Positions 21,813 to 33,699 of a stretch of DNA of 64,000 nt are shown here, one piece after another. A model generated the notes under the pieces. That model saw only the letters and a list, made by a program, of their open reading frames with translations, was not told the DNA's origin and made no database searches. Location: NCBI GenBank assembly GCA_014526335.1, contig JACTAT010000008.1:124001-188000 (forward strand), read 5' to 3'. The position numbers were made by a program, and so were the translations under genes. Each line of letters opens with the position of its first letter. The stretch's first letter is position 1. Source of the DNA: Chrysaora quinquecirrha (Eukaryota; Cnidaria; Scyphozoa; Semaeostomeae; Pelagiidae).

Positions 21813-24371
21813 TAGACTGATTACATTCCTCCCACTCTTTCGGAAACAGCTCATAACAACTACAACAACATAATCGCTGTTTCCTCAGAGTGGGACTCAT
21901 AATCTATAAGTCAAAAAGTCGGCCTGATATGCCAACTTTCTGGCATATCCAATCAGAATGCAGAACAGCCCGAATATACAGCAGTGATTGGCTTATCTAT
22001 TACTCCCACCTTTTCCATCTCTAGTTTCCCCAATGGCCGCCAAGCTTCGAGCAGCTTCGCCACAGCTTTTTCGGGGCAGAAAAGACAACCTTCCACCTGT
22101 ATATACATAATCCCCATACTAATAGTTAATAAAAACGTTCGTTTTAGTACTAATGATTTCTTTTTTAATTTTTGAGAGCAAAAAGTACGAATTTAGAGAC
22201 GTTTTAGGGTCGGCTGTCCAGTCAAATTTTAGGCCGCACAGGTAAAACGCCCGAGTAATACTACGTGAAAGGCGACGTGAAATCACCTGTGTAATAACTC
22301 ACGTCGTGTAATTCTACGCGCGTGTAATCCATCGTAGGATTAGACGAATCGTGAAATCCTACATACCTTGTAATGACACAAAGGTGTAATTCTACTTTGG
22401 TGTAAGCCAATGGCGTGTAATTCTACGTGAAATCCAACGGAGGTGTAATTCCCATTTAGTGTAAACCAAAACTGTGTAATTCTATGTGTAAGGACAAAGT
22501 GGTGTAATACCCACTTCGCTGTAATTCTACATGAATGCAATTCAAGATCAAATAACACAACAGGCACTGTCTTTATAGAACTTAAATCAGAAATCCTTTA
22601 CTACTTACAAAAATCACGCAAATGAAATACAGAATAATGAAAGTTTGCATATTTAAACATAGTATAACAATGTTGTAAGAGTTCTGTAATCAATCTTTCC
22701 AATCTCAACAATAATAAAACAAATTAAACAACAGTTAATGTATCTTGTGTTTCATTCATTGTCCTCGTATTCAAGCAATGAAGGTATAACTTGCTTTTTT
22801 CCAAAGCTAAAATGTAAGAGAATTATAGTTTACAATTACCGTAGCACAATATTTGCTAACACAACATAATGAATTGTGATAAAATCATCAAGACTTTTAA
22901 GAGAAGTTTCATAGAACATAAATAGACATACCTACCTTTTTGGAAGGATTGGTGACACCAATTCTTTCAAAGCATTCAAAAAAAATATAAGGCAATTAGA
23001 TATAGTCATCATTTTTATCAAAGTCTGGTTATAAAAAAAAGTGAAAGCTTAGCAAGCTTGTTGTAGATGACTCACTTGGAATATTCAAGGAATGATGAAA
23101 CTCTAGCAAGCAGCAACTTCAGCTGTTTGAAATTTTGCCTGAAATAAACAGTCAAAAAAACCTCAATATTAGTTTACCAAAAGAATTATCAGGCTAGCCA
23201 CATATCAAAAAACACACAATTATATAAAAATTCTATTAATCTAAATCAGTTCTTATATTAAAAGAGTTTTAAAAATTTTCCTACCTTTTGTAAAGGAACT
23301 TTTCAAGCCTTGATTTAATATTGTTAACTGCACAGTTTCTTCTTATCAGCTAGAAAATCAACCAGCTCTCATATTGCCAGAGGAAGCTGTTGACATCAAA
23401 CTATTATCTAGGATACCTTAACTCAAAAATAATCCATATTGACCTGAATCTTTTTTGGCCTAGACTTTGAATTGCAGAAAAATGAAAAGCAAGGCAAGAC
23501 AAACTGAAAAGTATTATGTTCTCAACCGCTTATTTTTTAAACTGCCATCTTGAATGGAGATTTCTGATTGGCTCTAATAATAATCATGTGATATTTAAAA
23601 GGTGTGAATTGAGGTCTCTGATTGGATTTAATTGTGGTAATTACAAAAGGCTGAAATTCAACATACAATTACACAGTTCATGGTATTACAATAGCCGTGA
23701 AATGACACAGCAGGTGAAATACTACACAGTATTTCACTTCCCTTCGTATTTCACCACTGTAGGATTACACTGCCTAATAAAAAAAGTTGAAATACAACAT
23801 AGAATTACACAGTTCACGGTATTACAATAGGCGTGAAATGACACAGCAGGTGAAATACTACACAGTATTTCACTTTCCTTGGTATTTCACCAGTGTAGCA
23901 TTACACTGCCAAATAAAAAAAGTTGAAATACAACATAGAATTACACAGTTCATGGTATTACAGTAGCCGTTAAATGACACGGCACGTGAAATACTACACA
24001 GTATTTCACTTTCCTCGGTATTTCACCAGTGTAGGATTTCTCGAGCGTTTTGCCGTTTTACCTCGGATGACATAGCTTTCTCGCGTGCGAAAAGAGGAAT
24101 TAATGAACTTGGATGCATTTTGGGCTCAAAGGAAGTTAGGAGAAGCATTTTTCTCTGTACAACTAAATTTTTTGTATGTTGCAAACCGAAAAATACAGAT
24201 TTGGGCAAGTTTTAGGGTCAGTAGTCGGGAAATTTTGTTAGGCCATCCTTCACACCAGAACGAGGTTCGTGAAAATTAGGCCGACTTTTTGACTGAAAGT
24301 TTATGAGTCGTAGTTGGAGCGGGGTGGTGGGGTGTGGAGGAGCGTAGACTACGACGAATGTAATAAGTCTA
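21813..24371. mobile_element. Inverted-repeat element B, sharing the 9-bp duplication of A
   Basis: The left end is TAGACTGATTACATTC and the right end, inverted, is TAGACTTATTACATTC. It is flanked by ACGGGGGGC at 21804-21812 and 24372-24380. Both subterminal regions contain GTCAAAAAGTCGGCCT and, further in, a degenerate GTGTAATTCTACG / GTGAAATAC minisatellite in opposite orientation (22250-22540 and 23640-24040). The AT-rich middle (22560-23500) has no transposase. It is a relative of element A. Confidence 0.72.
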
Positions 24372-24559
24372 ACGGGGGGCCTGCACCGGGACAGCGAAAT
24401 CAACTCTTCGTACAGAGAATCCAAACCACCATCAGTCAACCTTAGGGCTCCTAAAATAAAAATGTTTTCTTAAATTAGATAGTTTCAAAACTCTTGACAA
24501 TGAAATGAATAGTAAATATCTAAGCGAACAAACACGTCTAGGCCCGGTGGGGTACTTCA

Positions 24560-25135
24560 TTGTTCACTACACTGCTGACAAATTTAACTAACCCATTAAC
24601 TAACTTACAAACTTACTATCTTCAAAAATAGTTAACAAACTAACTGACTAGCTTACAAGGTATGCGATGTAAGTAACTATCTAAGAAACAAAATTATCAA
24701 TTGACTAACTAACTAACTAACTAACAAACTAACTAGTTAAAAAACTAACTAACTTACTAACTTACTTACTAACTAACTAACTAGTTAAAAAACTAACTAA
24801 CTAACTAACTTACTTACTAACTAACTAGCACTAATTAACTAACTAACTAACTAACTAACTAGCTTACAAACTAACTGACTAACTAACTAACTGACTAACT
24901 AACTAACTAACTAACTAACTAATCAAGCAACAAAGTAACTTAATAGCTATCATGTATCATCTAACTAAAAAAACAACTTACAAATTACCTAAACAACTAA
25001 CTCACTAACAAACTAGCTAAGTAACTAACTAACTAATTTACTCACTAACGTACTTACTAACTAACTTACTATCTTCAAAAGTAGGTAACTAACTAACTTA
25101 CTAACGTACAAGGTAAGCTAACTAAACAACTAGCG
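24560..25135. repeat. TAAC tetranucleotide microsatellite
   Basis: Long imperfect (ACTA/CTAA)n array with interspersed ACTTACTT and ACTAGTTA variants. Confidence 0.95.
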
Positions 25136-25948
25136 ATATCTTTTAAAGAACATTTTTATTTTAACTTTTCCTTTTTACGATTATTTTATAGAAATCAGGT
25201 GTCTTGGGCAGTATCTTTTGATCTTTATTCATAAGGAAACTAACATAGATGTTTTATGTGGAATCTAGATTCAATTTCCTTTCGATCAGATCAAACAATA
25301 CCATATTTTGACAATTTGAAAAAAATTTTCGACGAATTTTTTACCTTGGACATAACTCATCTTCGACAGGCATAAAAAATTGCCCAACAAGTCGCACTTG
25401 TAGCCAGGGATGGAATTTCCAACAAAATGCTCTGCGACCTTAGACTGTTTTTCGGTTGAACTTTCAGTGACATATTTTTGCTTGTCCCCAACAATGTTGC
25501 AGATTGTAGGCGGATAATTACATGGAAGCAATACCCTGCTTTCTTTTCGCACCTTTTCCTGGGAATTTTCTAGGACCAATTTTTCTTATTGCAAGTCGAT
25601 TGTCGTAGAATTTTCGTCGCAGCGTGTACCCACCAAAGTGTTTTTTCATGAGGAGACATTTTCAGGTGTGTTGCGACAGTATTTCAAGCAAAAAGTCGCA
25701 CCTGTAGCCGCGGCTTAACTTTCCTTAAAACGTTGAAAAAAAATCTGAAAAATCTTTTTAGGCACAATATTTGTTTGCTTTCCAACATCTAATAAGCAAT
25801 CGAGTTCTAATAAGCAGTGTGTCCCTTCTTGAAAATAGCTATGGAAAATAGCTTCGGCCTCTTTCAATGCGAAGACACATGTAGCGAAAGTGAGGTGAAT
25901 AACTTTCTGTAAAACATCAAAAAATCTAAAAAATTCTTTTCAGATAAC
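25136..25948. other. No gene; short dispersed repeat
   Basis: The phrase GTCGCAC(T/C)TGTAGCC occurs at about 25391 and 25697, suggesting a small dispersed repeat. The minus-strand frame of 97 codons here has no recognisable domain. Confidence 0.35.
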
Positions 25949-26592
25949 CATTAAGATGAAGATGAAGATGAAAATGAAGATGAAGATAAAGATGAAGATG
26001 AGGATGAAGATGAAGGTGAAGATGAAGATAAAGGTGAAGATGAGGATGAAAATGAAGATGAAGATGAAGATTAAGATTAAGATTAAGATTAAGATTAGGA
26101 TTAAGATTAAGATTAAGATTAAGATTAAGATTAAGATGAAGATTAAGGTTAAGATTAAGATTAAGATTAAGATTAAGATTAAGATTAAGATTAAGATTAA
26201 GATTAAGATTAAGATTAAGATTAAGATTAAGATTAAGATTAAGATTAAGATTAAGATTAAGATTAAGATTAAGATTAAGATTAAGATTAAGATTAAGATT
26301 AAGATTAAGATTAAGATTAAGATTAAGATTAAAATTAAGATTAAGATTAGGATTATGATTAAGATTAAGATTAAGATTATGATCAAGATCAAGATCAAGA
26401 TCAAGATCAAGATCAAGATCAAGATCAAGATCAAGATCAAGATCAAGATCAAGATCAAGATCAAGATCAAGATCAAGATCAATATCAAGATCAAGATCAA
26501 GATCAAGATCAAGATCAAGATCAAGATCAAGATCAAGATCAAGATCAAGATCAAGATCAAGATTAAGATTAAGATTATGATTAGGAGTGATT
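25949..26592. repeat. Hexanucleotide array in three successive variants
   Basis: The array runs as (AAGATG)n at about 25951-26070, (AAGATT)n at about 26071-26380, and (AAGATC)n at about 26380-26560, ending in AAGATT again. Frames of over 200 codons on both strands are pure dipeptide repeats and not genes. Confidence 0.97.
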
Positions 26593-26707
26593 AAGAATAG
26601 CATAAAGATTTCATAATATCCCTATTCCGTCAGTCAGTTAAGAAAAGTCAGCTGAGTCAATAAGTTGAGAGGCAAGTATAGAGAGTTACAACATCAATCC
26701 CTTCAAT

Positions 26708-26738
26708 CTCGTCTCTCTCTCTCTCTCTCTCTCTCTGG
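26708..26738. repeat. TC dinucleotide tract
   Basis: A (TC)n run of about 26 bases, followed by a few more AAGATG/AAGATT-like hexamers at about 26840-26920. Confidence 0.9.
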
Positions 26739-26922
26739 GTCCGTGTTCCCTGCATGTTAAATGAGTGAAAGAAACAACGACCATTGCAGCAGTCAAAATT
26801 AGTAAAGCACATTTATATATTTTCGTTTCACTAAAAGTTAAGATGAAGATCAAGATGAACATTAAGATTAAGAGTAAGATGAACATTACAATTAAGAGCA
26901 AGTTTAAATTAAGAATGAGCAA

Positions 26923-28190
26923 GCACAGACACTTAAATGCACAACCCCTTAGAGGTGGAACTTCTTATTGGCCACGTCCTTGAGATGTGGTGGTCCTTAC
27001 GGGGTAGTAGTCAGAGACAGGTGAACAATGGAAGGAAGTGTACGCTTCCACTTTTCTACCGTGCACTTTGGCCAGAAGTAGGGGCAAACTGTTAAAGGCG
27101 TTTGATCGCTTGGTTTTCCCACCCCAGCTGCAACAATCTCGCAAAAAAGGGGCAGAACCATTTTCCCATTGCTTTTAGCCTTTGTTTTGTAGCACAATAA
27201 TCAATAGGGTCAGATGGATGACATTCACCACAGAAGCCGTTAGCTGGAAGAGCGGATGCTTAGATTTATGATTTGGTTGTTGATCACATGTTCTGTGACA
27301 GATGATGAGGTCATTAATAACAGTAAGATAGCTATTCTGCGTTGTACTAATTCGTAATGACGGCCTTATAAGGATAACACAAAAGGACTTCAAAATTTCA
27401 AATTCTGGACTTTCACAAACTTGCCCTTATTATGTCTTTAGGGCTTGTTTTTCAGGCTAGTTAAAGTCTCGTTTTCGTGCTTCAGATATTTATTCCTTTA
27501 ATTCATTCCTACGTTATTTTCTTCACTTATTTTCTTCTTGTAAGTGTTGCTTACGTTATAATAAGGTATATCTTATCAATAATTCTAAGTTGCATTTGTT
27601 TAGGGGTTTAATGTCAGATTTATTGCAAGATAATCTTCGGTTAATCGTATTTGTACATCCGTAGTACAGTTAGGTATCAGTTGTTTAGCCAATACAGGCC
27701 GTACCTACGTTTCCTGGCATTAAGATGTACTGTACTTACAAATATGCCGCTTGTCATTAAGTATATTCGTATTGCAGTTAATTTTAGCGTAGTTTATGTA
27801 TAAATAGAGCATTCGCATTTGTTAGAGAGAGAGAGAGCGGATTCGAAAGAATGTAGCGAAGACGAAAAGAGCAGGAGAAAATATGGCAAGTTGGACTGTT
27901 TCATTCTAGGGTAAGTAGGCCGGCGCAAGAGGATTGTGAGAGCTTTTGTCGCCTATGTATATTGTTCTTATATCATGTATTTTACGTGTCAGTGCTTGTG
28001 AAAGACTGTTACTATAATTACTCATTGTTCTCGTAGCTACGGCTCATAGCATTATCCTTGTACTTACTGTAAGCTATAAATCAAATGGTGAAAGAAAAGT
28101 TCTGCAAGAGAAATTGGTTGTGTTTCTGTTGGCATCCGATGGCATCCTGTCGCTTCTTATCAATTGACCGCTCGATACTGCCGGTGCTGG
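26923..28190. other. No gene recognised; possible LINE 3' tail
   Basis: Unique AT-rich DNA. A TATAAATA box-like motif at about 27797 and a GA run at about 27823 occur but do not form a defined LTR or promoter. Part may be the 3' tail of the minus-strand LINE that follows. Confidence 0.3.
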
Positions 28191-28199
28191 AAAAACTCA

Positions 28200-28700
28200 A
28201 GTTTGCAGTTTTCACCTTTGGAATTTCTAGCGGTTTTGATCTATGAAGATCATGTCTAGTTATCTAAGCTTAGAAGTAGTTTGTCATAAAGTTAGGATTG
28301 AGGCTGATTAGTGTCTTATAAGCCTCAAGTGCTAGAAGCCTTACCGACTGAACGCGGATGCTTGTTTCTTCAGATTTAGCAAGCAATACATTATAAGATG
28401 ATGTATAGTCTGAGTATGCAGGCGTAAGGCTCGTTCATTTATTTTAGCTTATCTTGGCTACTCTTGCTGCGTAGCACATCCAGATTAACAGAAAATAATT
28501 AAAATGACATAGAATTGGGGAGTTGATGATAATCTTTTTCTCTCTATCATCCATATGCTTTGCTAGGCGTTTTGATGAATTTGATTGTTTAGCTGCTTTC
28601 TCGAGATTTCGTCAATATGAAGATCAAATTTTAGGTTTTCATCTATTTCTACACCGAGTAGAGTCACACTGTTCTGAACATAATTTTAAATTGTCATTAA
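28200..28700 (-). pseudogene. Jockey/CR1-like LINE fragment, RT C-terminus
   Basis: The minus strand gives LLGVEIDENLKF at about 28660, then LHIDEISRKAAKQ, SSKRLAKHMDDREKKIII and SPILCHFNYFLLIWMCYAA down to about 28450. ERALRL, SIRVQSVRLLALEAYKTLI and LNPNF follow to about 28290. This is the RT thumb/C-terminal region (FNYCPLIW and ..R.LALE.YKTL) of jockey/CR1-type LINEs. Frames shift at least twice; it is dead and 5' truncated. Confidence 0.82.
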
Positions 28701-30050
28701 TTACAACAGGGTATCTTTTAAGGATTTACGACTGGTGGGGCGAAATTCCATGGGGCCCGGGACCCATGAATATGCGTCTGCATGAGACTTGTACTAACCG
28801 CTTGAGATACATACACGTTTTGTGTACTCTCAAGAAATACTTGTCTACTCGTATTTGTTAGCCGATGATGCAATGTTGTACCTAATTGCAAGAGGTACCT
28901 GTAATGCACTATTCTAGGGAGTCCAGGGGCATGTTCCCCGGGAAGATTTTTGATAACCACACCTCTACATTTGCTTAGAATGCTTTTTTGCATGCAAACA
29001 ACCATTGATGATATTGTAGCTTACAGCTGACACATCTCTGTCCTTAAAATTGTGAGATGATGTCTTTTCCACTTTGCCACATCAACTTAATTGCAATGTT
29101 GCATAGTAGACAGCCGAATCATCGAGGAGCAATTATTCTAGAAGGAATTCTTTTGACCCTGAAGAGAATTGAATTTATTTTTCATCTGAGAAGAGAAGTA
29201 GTTTTAGAACTGATCTGATACGCTGTGAATCAACCGCTGCAAAGCAATAGGTTACATTACTTACGAATCAATAGTCATTGCATGAAATAATATGCTTGTC
29301 TTTGCTTCCACGCTAAAACAATGGTTTTTATCTATTCTTTTGTACTTATGGAGAACGGGAAGGCTTGTGGTTGCTAATGCTTAGTTTTGATTGGCGTTTT
29401 TTAACGCAATATTACTTTGTCATGGTCACAGAGCATCACACGATTCGCTCGTAAAAAACTCGCGTGGCCCTTGTCAATGTTAGGGCGTTCCCAATGAGAG
29501 AAGGGCGCGGTCTTAAGCAATTTTCCGGTGCAGCACTCATTTTTCCGGCCTGGATCCGCCCCTTCCTGACTGTATCAACGCCCGTCATCATAATAGTTAC
29601 ATCATACTGTAATTACAATTGCCAACATAAGTTAGCATACACACAATACCCTGGGAGTGTACTTGAAAAAAATTTAACATGGGGGCTCAGCTTATTTTTT
29701 TGAGTTCGAAATTTTGGATTTCCTTACTGTTTTTGGTTTGGAAAAAACTCTCTTATTTTTGGGCAGCAATTTTTCCACTTAGCTTTTTGGGTTAAGATTT
29801 CCCTTCAAGTCATTTCCTGGTGTCTAATGATGTCAAATATACATTTTCGGAAAGGGTTTTTGGAAAAAAACTCTTTACGATCAGATTGTTTGGTGCCACA
29901 TTGAACGAGCCATTGAATATCTGTGTCCAAAAAACCCTGTTTTTTCGCCATTTTTGTTTGTCAGCATTGGGTGGGGACTTATTATTTTGGGTCTGATTTT
30001 GGCACATATTTATTTTTTCGGGTGTCAGCAAAAACGTCTGAGCTGACCCC

Positions 30051-31970
30051 CAGGGCCGTCGCTAGGACTCAACGACTGGGGGGGGATGTAGCTCGGCAAT
30101 TTGCCGACAAAATGGGCGTGGATTTTTAGAGATGGATGTGGCTTGGCTGTTGCTTTTTCCTTGGCGAATTTCTTTTTGTTTCCCATGCTTTGCACACAAC
30201 TGTTAGGCCAGGAATATTATGCTTGAATTGGGGGACACACATGCAAGAGGGGTCTGGTCTGGGGACATGCTCCCCCGGGAAAATGTGAAAATTTGAACTC
30301 TTAATGCCGTGAAACACAACCTTTTCAGCTGTTGAACAACAACATTCTATTCATTTGCCAGTTTGATTCTTTTATACACTGTATACTTTGAGACTAGTTT
30401 GATAATGCACTCTAGAGCGCTTTACAGTTTGAAATAGGACTAAACCTCTAATTTTAGAAATAGACTTCTTGGCGACGCCGTTTATTGTATCTCCATCCTG
30501 TTTGCTGCTGCGCGCTTGTGTCTGTTATGCCTGGCAAACTGGCATATAGAGATGCAATTAGCTGGTAAGGAAGCTCTTTCTCTCGGCATTTGCTCGCAGT
30601 TAGCAACCCCCTTAGACAGGGTTTTTTCCGTAACAATCTAGCAAAGAGGGTAACCTTGCGTTTTTTCAATGAAATCTACTGAAAAGAGGTCAGAGAACAC
30701 GAATCCAAGATGGGCCTTCAAAAATTTTTACCGGAAGTAGCCTTAATTAATACCTAATTAGGCCTAATTTCGTCAATTAAAAAAGTCGCACTTTTTCAAA
30801 TCTGATTACTGCAATATGTAGACCTTAAAATGCTGAGTAAAATTGTCTTTGACTGTATTTCAATATGACCTATCAATTTCGGGAAAAACTCGTTTGATAT
30901 TATGATGACGTCATCATCGTTATGATCAGTACAGACCTGGATTCTATTTTTCACCTTGTATAACGTTACGAGTTGGGGTGCAATAGTCACAAAACTGCTA
31001 ATTATGCGATAGATGTACGCTAAGACAGCAGAATGATGATGATTGGGTGTGGTTGTGACATGATAAGGGGGCCGATGACGTCATAGGGGCAACTGACGTC
31101 ATAATGGTACCAAAATGATGCCCCCTCATCCATGAGCCAAACAGCTTTGTGAAGGACTACTCATGTTCGAGATTTGAAGTTTTAATATTAAACCTGCTGG
31201 AAATGGCGAGAGGTCAAAATTGTTATACAGTATTCGTAATGGAATTCCTATTGTTTATGCAGTGAACACCCTCTCTTCGTTTTTCCAAACTAGCAGTGGG
31301 GCTTATTATGCTTATTATGCTGTCATACATACACGTATCACATTGTAAGCGGTTTTTTGACGATTCGACCCCTATTTGTGAAGTTACGCGAGTTGATAAA
31401 AGCCCATACTGAGCCTTAGGACGATGACGTCATCATTATTTCAAGCGAGTTTTTCTCGAAACTGGTAGATTGTATTGAAATACACTGAAAGACAATTTTA
31501 CTCAGCGTTTCAAGATCTACATATTGCAGTAATACGATTTCAAAAAGTGCAACTTTTTTAATTGGCTTAATTAGGCATAATTAAGCGTTAATTAAGGGTA
31601 CTTCCGGCGAAAATTTTTGAGGGCCCATCTTGGATTCGTGTTCTCCGACCTTTTTTAAGTAGATTTCAATTTAAAAACCTTAGGTTACCCTCTTTGCTAG
31701 ATTGTTACAGAAAAAACCCTGTCTACCTAACTGTTATTGACAACTAACATGTCGGCAGCTGTGTGGAACGTGGATTCTAGTATTCGTCAGCAAGCTATGT
31801 GCTGAACGCTTTCGCGACATTTGCCGACATGTTTATGTTTTTTCTTTTGATTTGCAACAATTCCGCCCTTAGTTACTTTTGCCGATAAATTCCGTTCTTC
31901 TCAAATTTGCTGACGGACGACTTGCCTGGGGGTTGTCACACCCCCACACCCCCCCATAGCTACGGCTCTG
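30051..31970. mobile_element. Outer inverted-repeat element, interrupted
   Basis: The left end is CAGGGCCGTCGCTAGGA and the right end, inverted, is CAGAGCCGTAGCTATGG. Both are followed by G-rich stretches and then by GCCGACA / GCAAAT-containing arms, which also pair. The arms are diverged, so this is an older insertion into which the 1.1-kb element at 30615 inserted. Confidence 0.5.
30615..31723. mobile_element. 1.1-kb MITE family copy 1, with CRE-like palindromes
   Basis: Inverted repeats of about 310 bp start GACAGGGTTTTTTCC next to TA on both sides, and share AACAATCTAGCAAAGAGGGT and GAGAACACGAATCCAAGATG. Length 1109 bp, no transposase. The palindrome TGACGTCA is present in both arms (about 30904 and 31425) and near the centre (about 31077 and 31094). 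A second copy of almost equal length is at 43521-44630. Confidence 0.88.
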
Positions 31971-32495
31971 CCGACCCCCTGTCATATTGATATTAAAGTA
32001 CACCCCCTGGGACCCCGGTACCATTTTCGCCTATATTGGAATCAATGAAACAACCAATCAACATTTTTTGAACTTGGTTTTGGATTTTGATGCGCATTCT
32101 GAACACCTGCGTTCGGAATGGATATATTTCGATTGGTCAATTCTGAAATGAATGTTTTCCATTGTTTCTGGTTGGCCAACATCTGTCATTGAGCACAATG
32201 CGAATCAATACATTTGTGTTGTAGTCAGACTGGCTGTTGGACTAGCAGGTTGTGTTTCTCTGGTTTGGTTTTCCTCTTATTTTGCAGGGCTGCAACTGCT
32301 AAGATCATGGGAACTGATTCGTTGTTTGCTGTTGTAAATAAATCAACTTGATTATGAAGGGTAAAAAAGGAGATTAAGTTTTCAGAGTCAAATCAAACCC
32401 AGAGAAAAATTTTTCACGAAAATTTCTGACAGAACGTGGTTTGTTCTTGACAGCGAAGTAGAGGGAAATTCTGTGCGCTTCTTTCCTTGTGCAAC

Positions 32496-32537
32496 ATGGC
32501 AGATGACAAAATCCCCCTTGGTCAAAGGGACACTATG
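32496..32537 (+). CDS. Possible first coding exon, unidentified gene
   Basis: ATG in a good context (caacATGG) opens MADDKIPLGQRDTM and ends at ATG|gcaagt, a strong GC-AG type donor. No in-frame stop intervenes. If real it starts a plus-strand gene: the anoctamin 9.4 kb downstream, or the unidentified gene whose possible 3' exon is near 40.9 kb. Short and without homology, so tentative. Confidence 0.3.
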
Positions 32538-33045
32538 GCAAGTACTTTTTATCTTGCATTTCCTTTTTTTCTAAATTATCTTATAAATATATCATAGAAC
32601 GAAGCAATTTCTGATCATCAATGTTTTTGTTTGTACGTAAAATAAAGCTGGGCCTAGAAATTGCGGGAAATTTATTATGACATGGCGGAGGCCGATTTTT
32701 CTTTATCGATGCTGAACCAACAAAAGCAGAAAGATTATGCTCAATGTGGGTTATTCAAATAAAGACGGCATTGCGACTTGTTAGTTAAAATCCTGCTGTT
32801 TATGCACTATGAAAAAAGTAAAAATAAAAAAAGAAATAAATCATCATGGCAAGTCGTTGATTGAAATGAAATAACACCAATTCAGCTTGAAGTAAAATAC
32901 ATAGGCCTGGGCCCGTGTAAAATAAAAAAGCTTTATAGGTAGTCTTTATCTATTGCTCTCAATTGCTATGTGTTGTATGTAGTTCATTATGCTCACAAAT
33001 TATGGTGTTTACAAAGATTTATAGGGATTTCTTCAATACATCTAG

Positions 33046-33143
33046 ATATTTCAAGTTTTACCTTTGTGAAAATTACATTTTGAATCCTAAAATGACTGAA
33101 TGGACTCGAGGCGTTGTGTCCTTGCTAGGAATGTTCTGCATAA
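33046..33143 (+). CDS. Possible internal exon, unidentified gene
   Basis: After acceptor catctag (33045), or caag (33055), the frame reads FYLCENYILNPKMTEW then TRGVVSLLGMFCI, ending at ATAA|gtgagt. Composition looks coding, but I do not recognise the family. It follows the candidate start exon at 32496. Confidence 0.28.
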
Positions 33144-33699
33144 GTGAGTTCAGACTAACTAAAAATTGAAAACTGAAGCAGACGTCTGCACATCCAGTCC
33201 AGTGGAACTAAGAAATGGGGTTTAGGGATTGATAGGATTTATAAGATCTAGATTTGTAGGATTTATGACAATTTATTGTCAGTGTAAAAGATTTGTGAAA
33301 TGATATGTCCTTGAGATATTGCCCTAGGATTACAGAACTTGCCTTAAACCTTTGCAGTTGCACCACAGGAATCCCAAATTTGAATACATTTAGAAAATCA
33401 TTAAATTGAGTTGTATTGGTGTCATATTATGAGCTGTGAGCATTGATGTGAATTGTTATTGCATTAACGTTGAGTATATTGTATAATATATGAAGACAAG
33501 GAGCACAAGTTTTTTTTCAAGCAAACTAAAACACAACTAAAACATGAGGTTTAGGTGTTGAGAGGATTTATAAGATCTAAAAGATTTGTAGGCTTTGTGA
33601 TGATGTGATATCCCAAGTTTCATTACATTTCACAATAGCTTCACATTTCTGTTGCAAAATTCAATGAATTCAGGATGCTACTTCACATTCGAATTTTGA

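Noticed and set aside
25926..26603. Open frames of over 200 codons on both strands
   Set aside because: Pure dipeptide or tetrapeptide repeats translated from a hexanucleotide array, with no start context or homology.
27560..28200. Solo LTR with TATA box
   Set aside because: No paired TG..CA ends, target duplication or primer-binding site could be shown; better explained as tail of the adjacent LINE or unique DNA.
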